From assembly GCA_963971285.1 (NCBI GenBank), contig OZ020262.1, positions 5,365,036 through 5,429,035 of the forward strand: a DNA stretch of 64,000 bases, given 5' to 3'. Positions 11,032-22,472 of this stretch are shown here, piece by piece (position 1 is the stretch's first letter; each line of letters begins with the position of its first letter). A model generated the notes under the pieces. It did not search any database, was not told where the DNA came from, and was given only the letters and a program-made list of their open reading frames with translations. A program made the translations under genes and the position numbers. This DNA comes from Astropecten irregularis (Eukaryota; Echinodermata; Asteroidea; Paxillosida; Astropectinidae).

Positions 11032-11285
11032 AGGGGCCTTTCTCAAAGCTCGGCTCCGGCTCAGGCTCCGGCTCCGGCTCCGGCTCCATTTCGTGAATCC
11101 GTTTCAAAATTACAGGCTATCAAAAAAGAGGCTTTTGGCTGCAGTTAGGAAGTAGATTCTCTGGTTTGAAAAGGACAATAGAGCTTCAGCTTCAATGAAA
11201 AACCACAACCTATATTTTCAGCGTATGAAAACAGACTGACGAAGCCGGAGCCAGAGCCAGAGTCGAGATTTGAGAAAGGCCCCTA
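11032..11285. repeat. MITE with GGCTCC hexamer arrays, copy 1
   Basis: Left aggggcctttctcaaagctc and right gatttgagaaaggcccct are inverted repeats. Inside the left end is an array of ggctcc repeats and inside the right end the complementary ggagcc type. The central part (agattctctggtttgaaaag) recurs at 54387-54651. Confidence 0.7.
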
Positions 11286-12148
11286 ATGGCCTTTTGTATA
11301 CCTAGGCCCTATATAAAAAGCAAAAGTGACGAATATTAGATAGCAATCACAATTTCGTCTTCATCCGTTAATTTTATTGACTTAAATGCACTCATAAACT
11401 ATACAATCTACGATGAAACCTCAAGCGAAGCACTTATTTTCTTTCACGATTTAAAGTGCTGGTTATCACGTCCTTTTATTTCGTATAGACTAAACAAACA
11501 AAACGGCCGGTTCGTAATTTCAGCAGAATAAACCTTACTTTAAAGAAAAAGTACTTTAAAGAAAATTAAGGTTTACCATTAATTTTTTGTGTGAGGATCG
11601 GTGGTTTTTCAATGATACCGTAGTGACTTGTAAAGTAGTTCAGAAACTTCTAGAAGACGGATCACCGCCCGAGTACACGTCGTCCACACAAAATAGTCCA
11701 ATTACATAATAATCAGGAACCGTTTTAATTAGTGATTTGCATTCCAATACAAAGATAAATAATCTGTAGAATTTTCTAATAATTGATATTAGATGTAAAT
11801 TGGCTCGCTTTCATGTCCTGGGCAATTTTGAGGGAATAATAGCGCATGGATACTGTGTGATGTGTCTTTTCCGGACACCGGAAGAAAACTAGTTTTACGG
11901 CCGACGATGAAAGGTAAGACATTCCTCCTTAACGGGGCCAACTTTTGCTGTTTTTAACTCTTAAATGTCACTGTTGATGTATGTTTGTGGTTGCGATTCT
12001 GTAGGAACCTGTTCTGTAAATGCTGGTGAAATTTCTAGTCCAGTGGACGTTACATAACTGAAATATTCGCGCCCCAAATTTCAACTTAAATTTTGGTATC
12101 ACATGTGTAAATTTGTTACATGTAATTGACCGTACTGTGTATACAAAC
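11286..12148. other. No gene seen
   Basis: AT-rich sequence without clear gene or repeat structure. Confidence 0.3.
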
Positions 12149-12198
12149 TTAAAGGTACTCTCATACTTTGGTAAAGTTGATAGAACAGCATGCGGTCT

Positions 12199-12436
12199 GG
12201 GTCCAATTTCACGGCCCTGCTTAGCACAAAAATTTGCTTACCGTGAAATGTCTGTCTTTAAACAGGATTAACCACAAAATGTCCATGTGTTTTGTATGGC
12301 ATGTGTTTGTTCTTGTGCTGCTGTTCGCTGACCATAAATATTAAATAGAACATTTAATGGTGGTTTGTTTTTTATTGAGTAAGACATTTTGTGCTAAGCG
12401 ATTTTGTTGCGCTTAACAGCTCCGCGAAAGTGGCCC
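12199..12436. repeat. MITE with GGGNCCAATTTCA ends, nested
   Basis: Starts gggtccaatttcacgg and ends ccgcgaaagtggccc. Inner motifs cttagcacaaaaatttgctta and gtgctaagcg match the copy at 10481. It sits inside the 12149-12934 element. Confidence 0.7.
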
Positions 12437-12595
12437 ATGTTTATAAATTGATTTATAATGGAATAAAAACAAACTATGAAATTGTCAGCTCAGTTAATCA
12501 TTGAAAACAGTAGAAAACAGCGAAAAACTGTTATGGTAATTGGAATTGTTAGGTTTTTATCTGGGAGATCAAAACTGTTCATTATTTTTGTTTTA

Positions 12596-12767
12596 CAGGG
12601 ATGAGATTTCTGAGATTAAAATCTGATTTCATATTTTTTTTTTGGATTTCAGATTTTTTTCCTCACAGGCTGTGTACAAAAGTAAAGGAGATTTTCAGAT
12701 TTCAGACTTTTTATGCTTCCTGTCAGCTATTTTCAGACATTTTTATCATTGGTCAATCTCATCCCTG
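12596..12767. repeat. 172-bp MITE with 6-bp target duplication, nested
   Basis: Inverted ends cagggatgagatt and aatctcatccctg are flanked by gtttta on both sides (12590-12595 and 12768-12773). The empty site, tttgttttactaat, is what other copies of the outer element read at this point. Inverted-repeat type and duplication length suggest a hAT relative. Confidence 0.8.
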
Positions 12768-12934
12768 GTTTTACTAATGTCTGGAAAAATATAGCATTTC
12801 AGGCAGAAACATTGTAACGGCATGGTCATATGTTTCTACCAAGTCTATCTTCTTACCATGTAGGCTAAGTTATAGGTAAATATGTGAACATGTCTGTTTG
12901 GTTTCCTACCAAAGTATGATACAGGTTTCTTTAA

Positions 12935-13974
12935 GTTATAGATAGTGAGGGCCGCTCATGCCTGCGTTCGGCGAATTCTTAAGAGAAAAAAATGGTATGA
13001 TAGGGAAAATTATAATATGAAATACAATGGAAAGGTTCCACAATGGAAAGGAAATTTATTATTCTTTTGAACAGAAAGGAGTTAGGTAAAAAGTGATTAA
13101 GAATAATACATGTAATACAGTTTACAATTGTCACTGCTAATCAAGACTTGATATACTTGATTGGATTGGGGATCAAAAATAAATAGTCTCTGTATTTGAA
13201 TATAATTATCTTCCATATAATTGATGTCTGACTAACAATTATTGATTTTTGTGTGTGAACTATTTCCCTTGGGCATCCCAGTATATCATTACACTGACGG
13301 ACTCACCGCAACATGGTGTAAAACGACACCACCCCTGTCGCCACCCTTGACATTTTGAAAGGCGAACTTTCATGAAATCATATATTGGAAATAAAAATGC
13401 ATTCTTGTATGACTTATTGTATAAGCTCCATGATCCTTTGGCCGGTGCTGTTCGTGTATATGCATGCATTTTGCAAGCTCAATCCAATTCGTGTGTGCTG
13501 AAGTTAATGCATAACTTCAGCACAATTATACCTATTGCCTGGTCCAGATTAAAAGGAGCTAGACGCCCACTTACACAGCCCCATGCCGTGTAGTCCTCCG
13601 TACAAATTGAGCTGTTGCTACCCATAGGAGAGTTAAAGGTATACCTTAATTGGTTGACAAATGGCACAAGGAAACATTCGGTGTAATGAACCCCATGTTA
13701 CTTATTAATTTAATGACTGGTTTGGTTTTTCACAACCTAAAAGGCAGACACAAAAATGGACGGCTTTTAGGCCTAACTGTCCATGCAGGAAAAAGAAACA
13801 CAAAATTGAACACCGGAGTGCGACGGTTAGAATTAGAAGTAGATTAGTCTTGATTTGTTCAATCATTAATACTGATCGATGCAGGACACAAGTGGCGTGA
13901 GCTGGGCATGTTATCAACTGATTTAGAAGTAAGAGCACAAAAGTCTACCGCGTGCGGGATCACTTATTGAAATC
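12935..13974. other. No gene seen; one perfect hairpin
   Basis: Holds a 12-bp perfect inverted repeat at 13495-13523 (gtgctgaagtta and its complement). No coding gene is recognised. Confidence 0.3.
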
Positions 13975-14124
13975 CTGGGGTCGATTTCACGATTTCTACG
14001 ATCGATCGTAGCTCGAGTTACGAAAGATAACCCATCGTGTATACGGCTTCTACGTTGGGCTGTAATGCATCATAGGACCTACGATTGATAGTAAGTTACG
14101 ATGTGTTTGGTGAAATCGACCCCT
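13975..14124. repeat. Harbinger-type MITE
   Basis: Left ctggggtcgatttcac and right ggtgaaatcgacccctg are inverted repeats. The interior has cgatcgatcgtagc and aacttac-type motifs shared with 4602 and 6766. Confidence 0.8.
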
Positions 14125-14269
14125 GATCTCTGCGAAACCATGCAGCCTAAATGGCCGGGGGTCACGACTGGAGAATTTGAGCACAAGTACCAAGCCGCAC
14201 AAATTCAAGTCTCTTTTATGAAACAGTTGGCCTATAGGTACAGGTATGAACACATTTGAATACGTTATT

Positions 14270-14485
14270 ATATCTCGTTGCTATCTATTTCCATTCACAT
14301 TTTGGTGAACTATTTTCTACAATCATGATTTGTTGCTGTTTAATCTGGGGGAAAATCAGTCAGTGTTTCGTATTGTATGTTTTCGTCCAAATTGTCATAT
14401 CTCTTTGCTGTCTATTTCGGTTCACATTTTTAGTGAACTATTTTCTACAATCATGATTTCTTAATGTTTAATCTGGGGGAGAAAG
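14270..14485. repeat. Two-unit tandem duplication
   Basis: About 90 bp (tatctcgttgctatctattt onward through aatctgggggaaaa) is repeated at 14395-14485 with a period near 124 bp. It is a local duplication of unknown meaning. Confidence 0.6.
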
Positions 14486-15225
14486 ACGGGTAAAAATTCT
14501 ATAACGATGAACAAGTATATGACTGTTGATCAGATCATAGGCCGTGTGTATATACAATTATACAACACTGTGTAAACTACGTGATGACCAAAGGGCAGCC
14601 AGTGTTCAGAGTTCATTTTTTTGAAATGCAAGATGGTCATCAGCTAGATGAATAATTATCTGATTTCATCTTTAAGGTATACACAGTGGGCTGGTAATGT
14701 AATACGTGTCATGCCCATTAATCAGCAGCACTTACTGGTAAAAGCTTTCAGTACGACAGGTGAAATGACAGGTGCTTATTAAGTCAATTGATCCAACAAC
14801 GGGCACCAGCGTGACTTACGACTCTTAAATGTCTTTATTAGATAATTACTGACAATAACACCGCTAAAATTCATTAAATTTGCACTTCATTCAGACGGCA
14901 AATGGATGCGATAAAATTGGATCACTTGAAGTGAAAGTACAGTGACTTTGGTACTGCTGACAATAATGTCTTTTCGCTGAAATTGTTTTATCTCAATTAA
15001 TTTTTGTGTCACCGAAAATGCCGGGAACATTTCGTTTTGGTATAAAGGTGGCCACCAAGAAAACAAAATGAAAACAACATGTACAATATCAATGTGATCA
15101 TCGGTTTAAATGATAGCTCAACATTTAATCAAAAGCCTTTAATTTCTATATAGCTTATGAATTTTAGTCATGCAGGGATAAGCGGCCAAATTGAATCATT
15201 AAAAATTCTGTAATAAATCATCAGA
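14486..15225. other. No gene seen
   Basis: AT-rich sequence, no gene or clear element. Confidence 0.3.
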
Positions 15226-15382
15226 CTGGGCTGGATTTCACAAAGCACTAAGGTTAATCTTAAGATCAGTTGTTCAATATCACCATAGTGATTTGTTTTG
15301 TGACATCACATGTAGGCTTAGCAATAATTAAGATGAGTTCACACCTAAGATCAATCTTAGTGCTTCGTGAAATCGGCCACTG
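15226..15382. repeat. MITE with CTGGATTTCACAAAGCACTAAG ends, copy 1
   Basis: Left gctggatttcacaaagcact and right tagtgcttcgtgaaatcggc are inverted repeats. Aaga-rich subterminal motifs (atcttaagat type) lie inside. A second copy is at 48537-48689. Confidence 0.75.
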
Positions 15383-15595
15383 GAAATCAGTAAGTGATGT
15401 GCGTGATGCATAAACTATGCTGTCATCGCACACATTGACGTAATATACGCATTAATGTTAAATTTGCAGGTTAAAGGGAAGCTTTTGTGTCCAAGCCATG
15501 AACATTGATGATGCGTACATGTACATTAACAGCCAAGCTAATACACACTAATTGTGATATTATTGCAGTTTATGGCACACTCACTTAACGCACAA

Positions 15596-16080
15596 AACTT
15601 ATTCATGTTTCTTTTGAATTTTTGTTCACCAACTGTAAACATTTTGTACCAGAAATACACACAACAGCCTTTCTGGTGTTAAAAGTACTGTTTTTGCAAT
15701 TTACCAAAAATAGCTTAAACAGTTAGGTAAAATTTTCGGTAACATGTTGCCCACTTACAGGGCAACACGTTTAGGCAGCACGACTTTGGGCCCTGTATAC
15801 ACTAGCAACATTATTGGCCAACATGTTACCGAGATGTTGCTGCGACATGTTAGGCCTACCCAACTCGTTTTGCTCTGTGTACACTAACTACATTTTTTCA
15901 ACAACAATGTACTTGGGCAACATGTTAACGAGATTATTACCGAAAATGTTTATAGTGCACTGTCAACATATTCGTGTTCCTTTTGAATTTGTCACCAATT
16001 GTAAACCATTTGCACCTGAAATACAATCTTTCTGGTGTGGAAAATATTTACTTTGCAATCGACCCCCAATAAATGTATTC
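15596..16080. repeat. Direct repeat pair of about 120 bp
   Basis: The sequence around 15600-15720 (ttcttttgaatttttgttca ... tttctggtgt) recurs at 15965-16070 in the same orientation. Between them lie several gcaacatgtta-type motifs in both orientations. It could be a decayed element. No coding content is seen. Confidence 0.5.
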
Positions 16081-17576
16081 AATTTAATTAAATTCGAGGC
16101 AATAATCCGACTTTCATCGTGGGTCACTTAAAATTGTGATATTTTAGGTTAATATAAACTCAAAAGGGAATTATTTTACTTTAAGGTATACTCTATTACT
16201 GGCCGGATGTTTTTACAGAGAAAACTCTTTATTTTAGTTACAACAAACAATGTCGATGTTTTTTTTTTAAGGCAAACCATGTTTTGAACAAAAATAAGTA
16301 ATATTTGGAACGCATGACGTATTATAAGGTTATTTACATCGATTTAACACTGTTTTGGTTTACATTACTATAGTGCCTTACCTGTATCAATATTTTACTA
16401 TATTTAATACTATATTATTAATGCAGTATTTCAATATAAATATATACATAAGTAATTAACGTGCACACATGTTAACAAATACAGCCTCTTTGAAAGGATT
16501 TAAAAACATAACATAATACATGTACCTTACATTACAATATATCATTCATGATCCCAAAATGAATATCATTTAGCTTGGGCTGGCACCAAATGCACAAAAG
16601 CGATTAAGTGAAAAATTTTTACTTAACTTTAAGTACGCACGTACGCAAAATAAAAGTCATTGCTAATGCATGAAATAAAATCTCGTAAGCACACATTAGT
16701 TTCTGCTTTCGGAAAGGTCGATTTACGGTAAAACGGTAAGCAGAACTATTACATGGGTCCCAAAAATCAGCATTGATTATTAGGCGTATACGAGCGGTCC
16801 ATAGGCTCACTAGTGCCCTGGCGCCCAGTCAATAGTTATCAAACATTACTGGACTGAAGACGGCCTCCAGGTTTTTGTTTCATGCGTGGAGTTAGGAGGG
16901 CCTGGCACGTTTCGATCCTGGCAGGATCTTTATTGAAGGCTGAAGTTCATAATAGCAGTTAATTTTCAGTGCTCCTCAAAATCTAAGCGATCGCCCCAAA
17001 ACAGACTAAGAAATCAGATCTCTTTTCAGACCGGACCCAAAACATCTGTATTGATTCAGCCGTTTCCGATAGATTATTTCCTAAGTGCCGCCATGAGATT
17101 GCATTTTTGCTTTTTGCACACCAAATCCATAAATGACTGCCGTTTGAACAGTTTTCCAAGGCACGTTTCAACACGTCGAAATCGATATGCATTTTGTAAC
17201 TCTATATCGCCGGACGAGAAATCTGTTTTTATCTATTTTCAGGGAAGTTACTCGTCGAAAACAGAATACTAAACACATGTCTGTGCATGCACAACTGTTG
17301 CAAGACAATAACACATAGTGCGGTTTGCCACCGAATACTTTAATGAGAACATTTGACCAGCAAAGTTAATGGATTTTAATGGAGAGAGTGCCCATCAACG
17401 TGTGATCGATTGATGAAAGGCTATATAGCTATATGGCCAAGAGTATATTTGCTTACATTCTGAGGAAAGAAAAAAGGTTTTGAAAAAAATACGGCAGAGA
17501 CTTTGGTGAGGAAGTGAAATGCCGAGCCAAACATTTTGCTGGGCTTCGAATCGACCATAAAATGTTGCCGAAGTCT
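16081..17576. other. No gene; one PLE-type fragment
   Basis: At about 16880-16940 an antisense copy of the hammerhead-like PLE sequence occurs (aggagggcctggcacgtttc then gatcctggcaggatc). The remainder is AT-rich and unassigned. Confidence 0.4.
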
Positions 17577-17939
17577 TTAAAGGTATAACAAATGGTAGGT
17601 TAAAGGTCACAGAGCAGCACTCACACTTTGTCTGATCAAACGTGCACATGAAATGATAAACCTGTGAACATTGAGCTCAATCGGACATCTGAGTCACGAG
17701 AAAATATCGAAAACACGACTCATTTTTTCTTATAAAACGTCAAGAATGGTTTTGATCTTACCCCGAGATCAAAACTGTTTTCAGTCTTTGCTTGACTAAT
17801 TTCTGGATAAATACAGCATTTAAGGCAGAAATACATGAACGTTGTTTCTACCAGCACCATCTCCATACCCTGCAACTTATACGTAAATCTGTGAACATTT
17901 CTGTTTAGTTATGTGACCAATCCTGTACTGTACCTTTAA
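17577..17939. repeat. TTAA-flanked MITE, full length
   Basis: 363 bp from TTAAAGGTATAACAAATGG to ACTGTACCTTTAA. Its right TAA also serves as the left target duplication of the next element, so the two are contiguous. Confidence 0.75.
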
Positions 17940-19054
17940 GGCCCGGTTCAGACGTCGTGCTTATGCCATGTCGAATACAAATCAACTTGGATTTTTGTAT
18001 TCGGCACGGCATAAGCACGACGTCTGAAACCAATTTGGCTCGGCAAGTTGAATTCGGCACGGCAGAACCTTTAAGCTCGACAGGGTCTGCCGTGCTTATG
18101 CCATTTAGCACGGCAGTAGCACGGCGCGGTTTCAGAAGTCGTGCTTATGCCGTGTCGAATAAAATGTCAATTCGCAGTTGGTCCTGAATAATGGTCATAT
18201 TTAGGAATGCGCATGCTCGCGATGTGTGTGAGAAAAGAATTGATAAAAAGCAAACAAACAAACAAGCTTATTTCTCAAACATAATGGCGTGCAGACAAGT
18301 AAATCATTTCCTATAGGCTACCACGCAAAGTTGCATTTTTGAAAAAAAAAATACTCTCAAATTTCTGATGCAATCAACCGACGCGATACAGCAAAATAAA
18401 GCTGAATTCTTCAATTTTCATTTTCTTCTCAATTTTGTATAGGTTAACGTGGCGAAAAGTCCACGCAAAGAAAGAAAAAAACCCGTAAAACGGCCAAATT
18501 TAGCTGAGAGAGACTAAAAGATAGCACTCCTCCACTACATTGCAAAATAAGAGCGAATTTAGGGGCTGATTTCATCCAACTTGACATCTCAAATTTAAAA
18601 GTCCAAATTCATGGTGACCAAGTTCCATCCCTCCTTTCTACAAGGCTTCCCAGTTCCCACGTAGGGCTCACCAAATGCTTTAAAATAAAAGATTCTGGGG
18701 CATGGAAATGAGCTCCGCGGACTGATTTGGGCGTATTTACTGCTCTACATCCCCAAGATTTGCACACTGAGCTATCAGAAAATGAAGCCACTGAGTACAT
18801 TAAATTATTCAACTACATGTATTATTGAATGTTACTAGTGCCTGTTGAAGCAGCATTCTTCTTGTTCCTGCGTTATTGAATATAGTAAGAAGCGCTGTTT
18901 GTTTTCCTGGCCCGCCATTTTGGATGCATTAAGTTCGGCAACTCGTTTATATTAAGTTCGACGTCTGAAACCACTGCCGTGCTTACACCGTGCTTACGTC
19001 GCGCCGAATTGAATTGTATTCGACACGGCATAAGCACGACGTCTGAACCGGGCC
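17940..19054. mobile_element. 1.1-kb element with GGCCCGGTTCAGACGTCG ends and TAA target duplication
   Basis: The left end ggcccggttcagacgtcgtg and the right end cacgacgtctgaaccgggcc are perfect inverted repeats of 28 bp or more. TAA precedes (17937-17939) and follows (19055-19057) them, the TWA duplication of PIF/Harbinger elements. The subterminal regions repeat cgtgcttatgccgtgtcgaa many times in both orientations. There is no transposase frame, so this is a non-autonomous element. Confidence 0.8.
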
Positions 19055-19556
19055 TAAGTTTCTGCAAAGCGCAAAATGCGAGGACGGAGCCGTAGCATTA
19101 AAAGAAGCCTAAAATTGTTCGACCTTTGATAAAATAATATCGTTATGAAATGAAGAAGGTGATGGACGAAAGGTTTACTATTTAAGGCATTGAGATATTA
19201 ATAGTTGTTTTTTTCTACTTCAAACCACAAAATCTCACACTTCAGGCACGGATTTGCAAAAAAACGTCTTATTTCATCACCAACAAATCATCAGCATGAA
19301 ATAAATGCGATACCGCATCAGGAAAGTTGTTGCTGTTCTGAACTACATAACAAAACACAGTCATAGCACCCTCCATTCATTCTCGAAATCATTCACCATG
19401 ACAAAAATATAATATCAACCTTTGTAGTATATGCACTTTAGAAAATTTTCATTAGATAAATTAAAGCGATTCTTATAATTGTTTTAAAATAGAGTTCATA
19501 TTATTTACCCTGTGATGACGTAAAGAGTTCGTTGGCCAAACTGATGTGAAGTTCCG
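19055..19556. other. No gene seen
   Basis: AT-rich sequence between the 1.1-kb element and the MITE behind the GPCR gene. It may hold the distal 3' UTR of that gene. Confidence 0.3.
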
Positions 19557-19683
19557 TGCAGAATTTCACGAAGCCCTACGATTGATCGTGACGAGTAATA
19601 CGAAGGATAACCCATCGTATCCTACGTATGGCTGTGATGAATCGTAAGTCCTACGATGGATAGTTTCGGGTGAAATCAACCCC
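19557..19683. repeat. Harbinger-type MITE directly behind the GPCR stop codon
   Basis: Carries gaatttcacgaag on the left, gggtgaaatcaacccc on the right, and the cctacgattgatcgt and cctacgatggatagt family interior. It ends 18 bp from the stop codon at 19702, so it probably lies in the 3' UTR of the receptor gene. Confidence 0.75.
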
Positions 19684-19701
19684 GATCTGATGATCCTGGT
19701 C

Positions 19702-20877
19702 TTAAGGTCTGGCCATTCTGCAACATCCGACGAAGAGTTTCTTCAGCCCTTGCCTGTATGCTCTGTACTGCAACCCGTAGATGAACGGATTCACGCAGGA
19801 ATTCAACTGGGCGGTGACGATGGCAAAATTCACGAAGACACCGCCGAAGTCAAGAGGCCCGCCCAGGTTGTACTGCAAGAAAGCCCACTGATCAGGCGAC
19901 CAGCAAATGACGAAGAACACGTAGACGATGAACAGGGTCTTGGTGACATTCTTCCGTTGGATGTTGCTCGATGCCTTCGGTCCCTGACTTCGCCCTGGCT
20001 GGGCACTCGTGGTGGCCTCGTTGGCATCAGGTGCGGTGACCAAAGAGTTCTCCATGGGACTGTTCTGGTCCAGGACAGAGACCGAGTTCTGGTGGTCATT
20101 CATGACGGACACGGCGGCCACCGTCGAGGCCCCCTGAGCCCGCTCCGGTGGCCGGCTACCCACTTTGACCTGGTTGCGAAATTTCAAGGCGATACTGACG
20201 AAAGCGAAAGTCATGATCAGCGTGGGGATGAAGTAATCCCATAAGAACAGGATCAAACCGAAGATTTTCCCCATGGCATCGGTGAAATTCTCAGCTTCGT
20301 AGTTACACTGTATCAAGTCAGGATCAAACTCATACCTCACCAAAGCCACGACAAACTGCCAGAAGGGTCCGATCAGCCACGGGATGATGGGGAGTAGCTT
20401 GGCGTAGATGGTGCTGGCGAATTTCATCGAGTAATAGATAGGATGGACAACGGCCAGGTAACGCTCCATCGATATGGCTGTCAGGTTCATAGTCGACGAT
20501 GCAAAGATACCAAAGAGCATCATCCTCGAGGACCAGAACTTGCAGACAACCTGGCCGAAGAAGTAGTTCTCCGGAGGAGGGACGTTTAAAGTCTCAGTGA
20601 GGGTCACTGCAACCAGGAAGGTGGAGGCAACCAGGTCAATCATAGCTTGGTTGGCTATGAGGGTATTCGTGGCGTTGCGTTTATTGGAACTCCACAGACG
20701 GACGACCACTATGCAGACGAGCAAGTTACCAACGATACCAACGAGTCCTATGCAGCATCGCAGTATGGGAAGAGCAATGCTGTCGGCCTGGTACCATCCC
20801 TCACCTGGTGTTGGTGTCACACCAACTATCGTACTGTTTTCTGTATGACTCCGCATGGTAGTGGTATTGGACGCCAT
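19702..20877 (-). CDS. Rhodopsin-type (class A) G-protein-coupled receptor, orphan
   Basis: An intact, intronless frame of 391 residues encodes a seven-helix plasma-membrane receptor that should couple an extracellular ligand to G proteins. The class A landmarks are all present: Asn51 in helix 1 (GIVGNLLV), Asp81 in helix 2, Cys112 before helix 3 paired with Cys191 in loop 2, ERY at 138-140 (a DRY variant), Trp167 in helix 4, Pro218 in helix 5, CWSP at 325-328 in helix 6 and NPFIY at 363-367 in helix 7. N-glycosylation sites lie at Asn4, Asn14 and Asn197. CysCys at 385-386 is a likely palmitoylation site. The third intracellular loop is long (about 235-310) and rich in Ser, Asn and Ala. The pattern fits peptide-type receptors and the rapidly expanded single-exon receptors known from echinoderms and other deuterostomes, but the ligand cannot be told from sequence. 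The start at 20877 is the first ATG of the frame and leaves a normal extracellular N-terminus. An alternative is a galanin/allatostatin-like subgroup. Confidence 0.93.
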   Translation of the reverse strand: MASNTTTMRSHTENSTIVGVTPTPGEGWYQADSIALPILRCCIGLVGIVGNLLVCIVVVRLWSSNKRNATNTLIANQAMIDLVASTFLVAVTLTETLNVPPPENYFFGQVVCKFWSSRMMLFGIFASSTMNLTAISMERYLAVVHPIYYSMKFASTIYAKLLPIIPWLIGPFWQFVVALVRYEFDPDLIQCNYEAENFTDAMGKIFGLILFLWDYFIPTLIMTFAFVSIALKFRNQVKVGSRPPERAQGASTVAAVSVMNDHQNSVSVLDQNSPMENSLVTAPDANEATTSAQPGRSQGPKASSNIQRKNVTKTLFIVYVFFVICWSPDQWAFLQYNLGGPLDFGGVFVNFAIVTAQLNSCVNPFIYGLQYRAYRQGLKKLFVGCCRMARP

Positions 20878-21971
20878 CTTCGAAAATCAGGCAAAACGAG
20901 GATCACCTTTGAAGCAATTTATAAACGTCTAAGCACCGTACAAGAAATGGCAAGGTGTTTTGCGAAAGCACGATTTATAAAATTGCTTTCCCGCTCAATT
21001 CACGGCAAAAATGGAGTAGTTACTTACTCATGTTCAGTGTGCATCTCTTCCTTTGCTTGTATCAATTTACCATTTCTGAAGTGTATTTGACTAGTTCGAC
21101 AGTAACAAACGAATGCCTGTTCAGATAACACTACTAACTATGATGTTCAGCTCTTAGAGTTTCCGGATCGTTTGCAGTCTTCCTAGATGGAATGTTTTCT
21201 TCTATGCCATCCGTCTCATGTACGGCACTTCAACACGAGATAGTCTCTACCGAAGCTTGAAGATGGGAGCTTTGGTTCACAACACGGGACATAATTCCTA
21301 CTTGACTTTCCCCGCTTCACTCTCTCCACAAAAAAAGGCGAGCCGCTGTTGTTGACGTCAATAGCACTGGCAAGTTGTCTGGCGCTCCATATATTGGGAC
21401 GGTGTATATGTATGTGATTTATGGCGGGAAGATGGCTCGGACGAGTTATCTGTTAACCTGGGGTATATTAGCCTTCTGCTAGCCACGAACGGTTATAATA
21501 TACAAGAGCCGCGATGCATAATGAGCGGACGACACAACTCTGTGATTGGTTGATTGTGCGTGGCGCTCGCGTGGGTGTGTTGCACATTCTGACCAATCAG
21601 AAGCAGCAGGCGACAGACGCATGCGCTGAAAACAGCAGTGATCACAGATCTCTGCGTTCAGTTTCCCCAATCACAATGCAAAGTACGCAAACGGTTGACA
21701 ACGGCACCTTTCCAGTACGTAGTCCTGTTCAGTATTCACAGCGATATGGAGCACTGGAAATGTAAAGAAGGTCGACGAAGGTTACCCGTCGGGCAAATGT
21801 GATAATTTTGCCCCCTAAATTGAGGAAGAAAAACCAAAGTATATAGCATCAACAATCAACGACAACGCAGAATTTGGATCCTATGAAAGATTTATGAGCA
21901 AGTTTCAAATTACAAGAAAATTAAATTAATATGAATATTGATGATTTGTGTGGGGAGATAGGCCTAGATAA
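20878..21971. other. Upstream region of the GPCR gene
   Basis: This 1.1 kb should contain the receptor promoter, but I cannot place a TATA box or start site with confidence. A palindrome-like gacgtcaa motif is near 21353. No coding frame is supported. Confidence 0.35.
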
Positions 21972-22269
21972 TATGCAAATTAGGCTTGCCCTTCACCGAC
22001 GCCTAATTTGCATACTATCATCTATCCCCGACCAAAATCATTAATATTCATGATTAATTGCGGTGCCCGCCGCGATATTAGATTCGATTCACCCCGATGA
22101 CCCCCAGCTAGCTCGGTGGCCTAGCAGTATGGCATCTGCACGTAGTAAGCAGGAGGTCGTGGGTTCGAATCTCACTTGAGCCAGCCCATGATTTTATTCA
22201 TGTGCACTCAACAAGCACTGAGTATGCAGTGCTCATCCACGTCGGTGAAGGTCAAGTCTAATTTGCATA
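21972..22269. repeat. Foldback element carrying tRNA-like sequence, copy 2
   Basis: Begins tatgcaaattaggcttgccc and ends with its complement near 22269. The interior has a full tRNA-like unit on the plus strand, from gctagctcggtggcctagca to the B box gggttcgaatc at about 22161-22171. An extra inverted end (gcctaatttgcata) at 22001-22015 suggests a double left end. Confidence 0.7.
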
Positions 22270-22472
22270 TTAAAATTATTCGTTTGAAAATACAAATAAC
22301 AGTTCGGGCGGAATTAAATATTTTCTTTTCGTCCCAGTCTTGATAAAAATTATGTCGACATTGCTGCCTTGATGCTTTAATACAAACCCCAACGGTAACT
22401 AGACCAGTGACTGTGGTGATATTTTGTTCTATGCCGGAAAATTCACATGTCAAAAGAAAACACAAATCAAAT

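Larger units (their letters stand above)
12149..12934. mobile_element. TTAA-flanked MITE holding two nested MITEs
   Basis: The outer element begins TTAAAGGTACTCTCATACTT and ends CCAAAGTATGATACAGG followed by ttctttaa. Its 786 bp are explained by two insertions (12199-12436 and 12596-12767). Without them about 370 bp remain, the normal length of the family. Confidence 0.75.
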
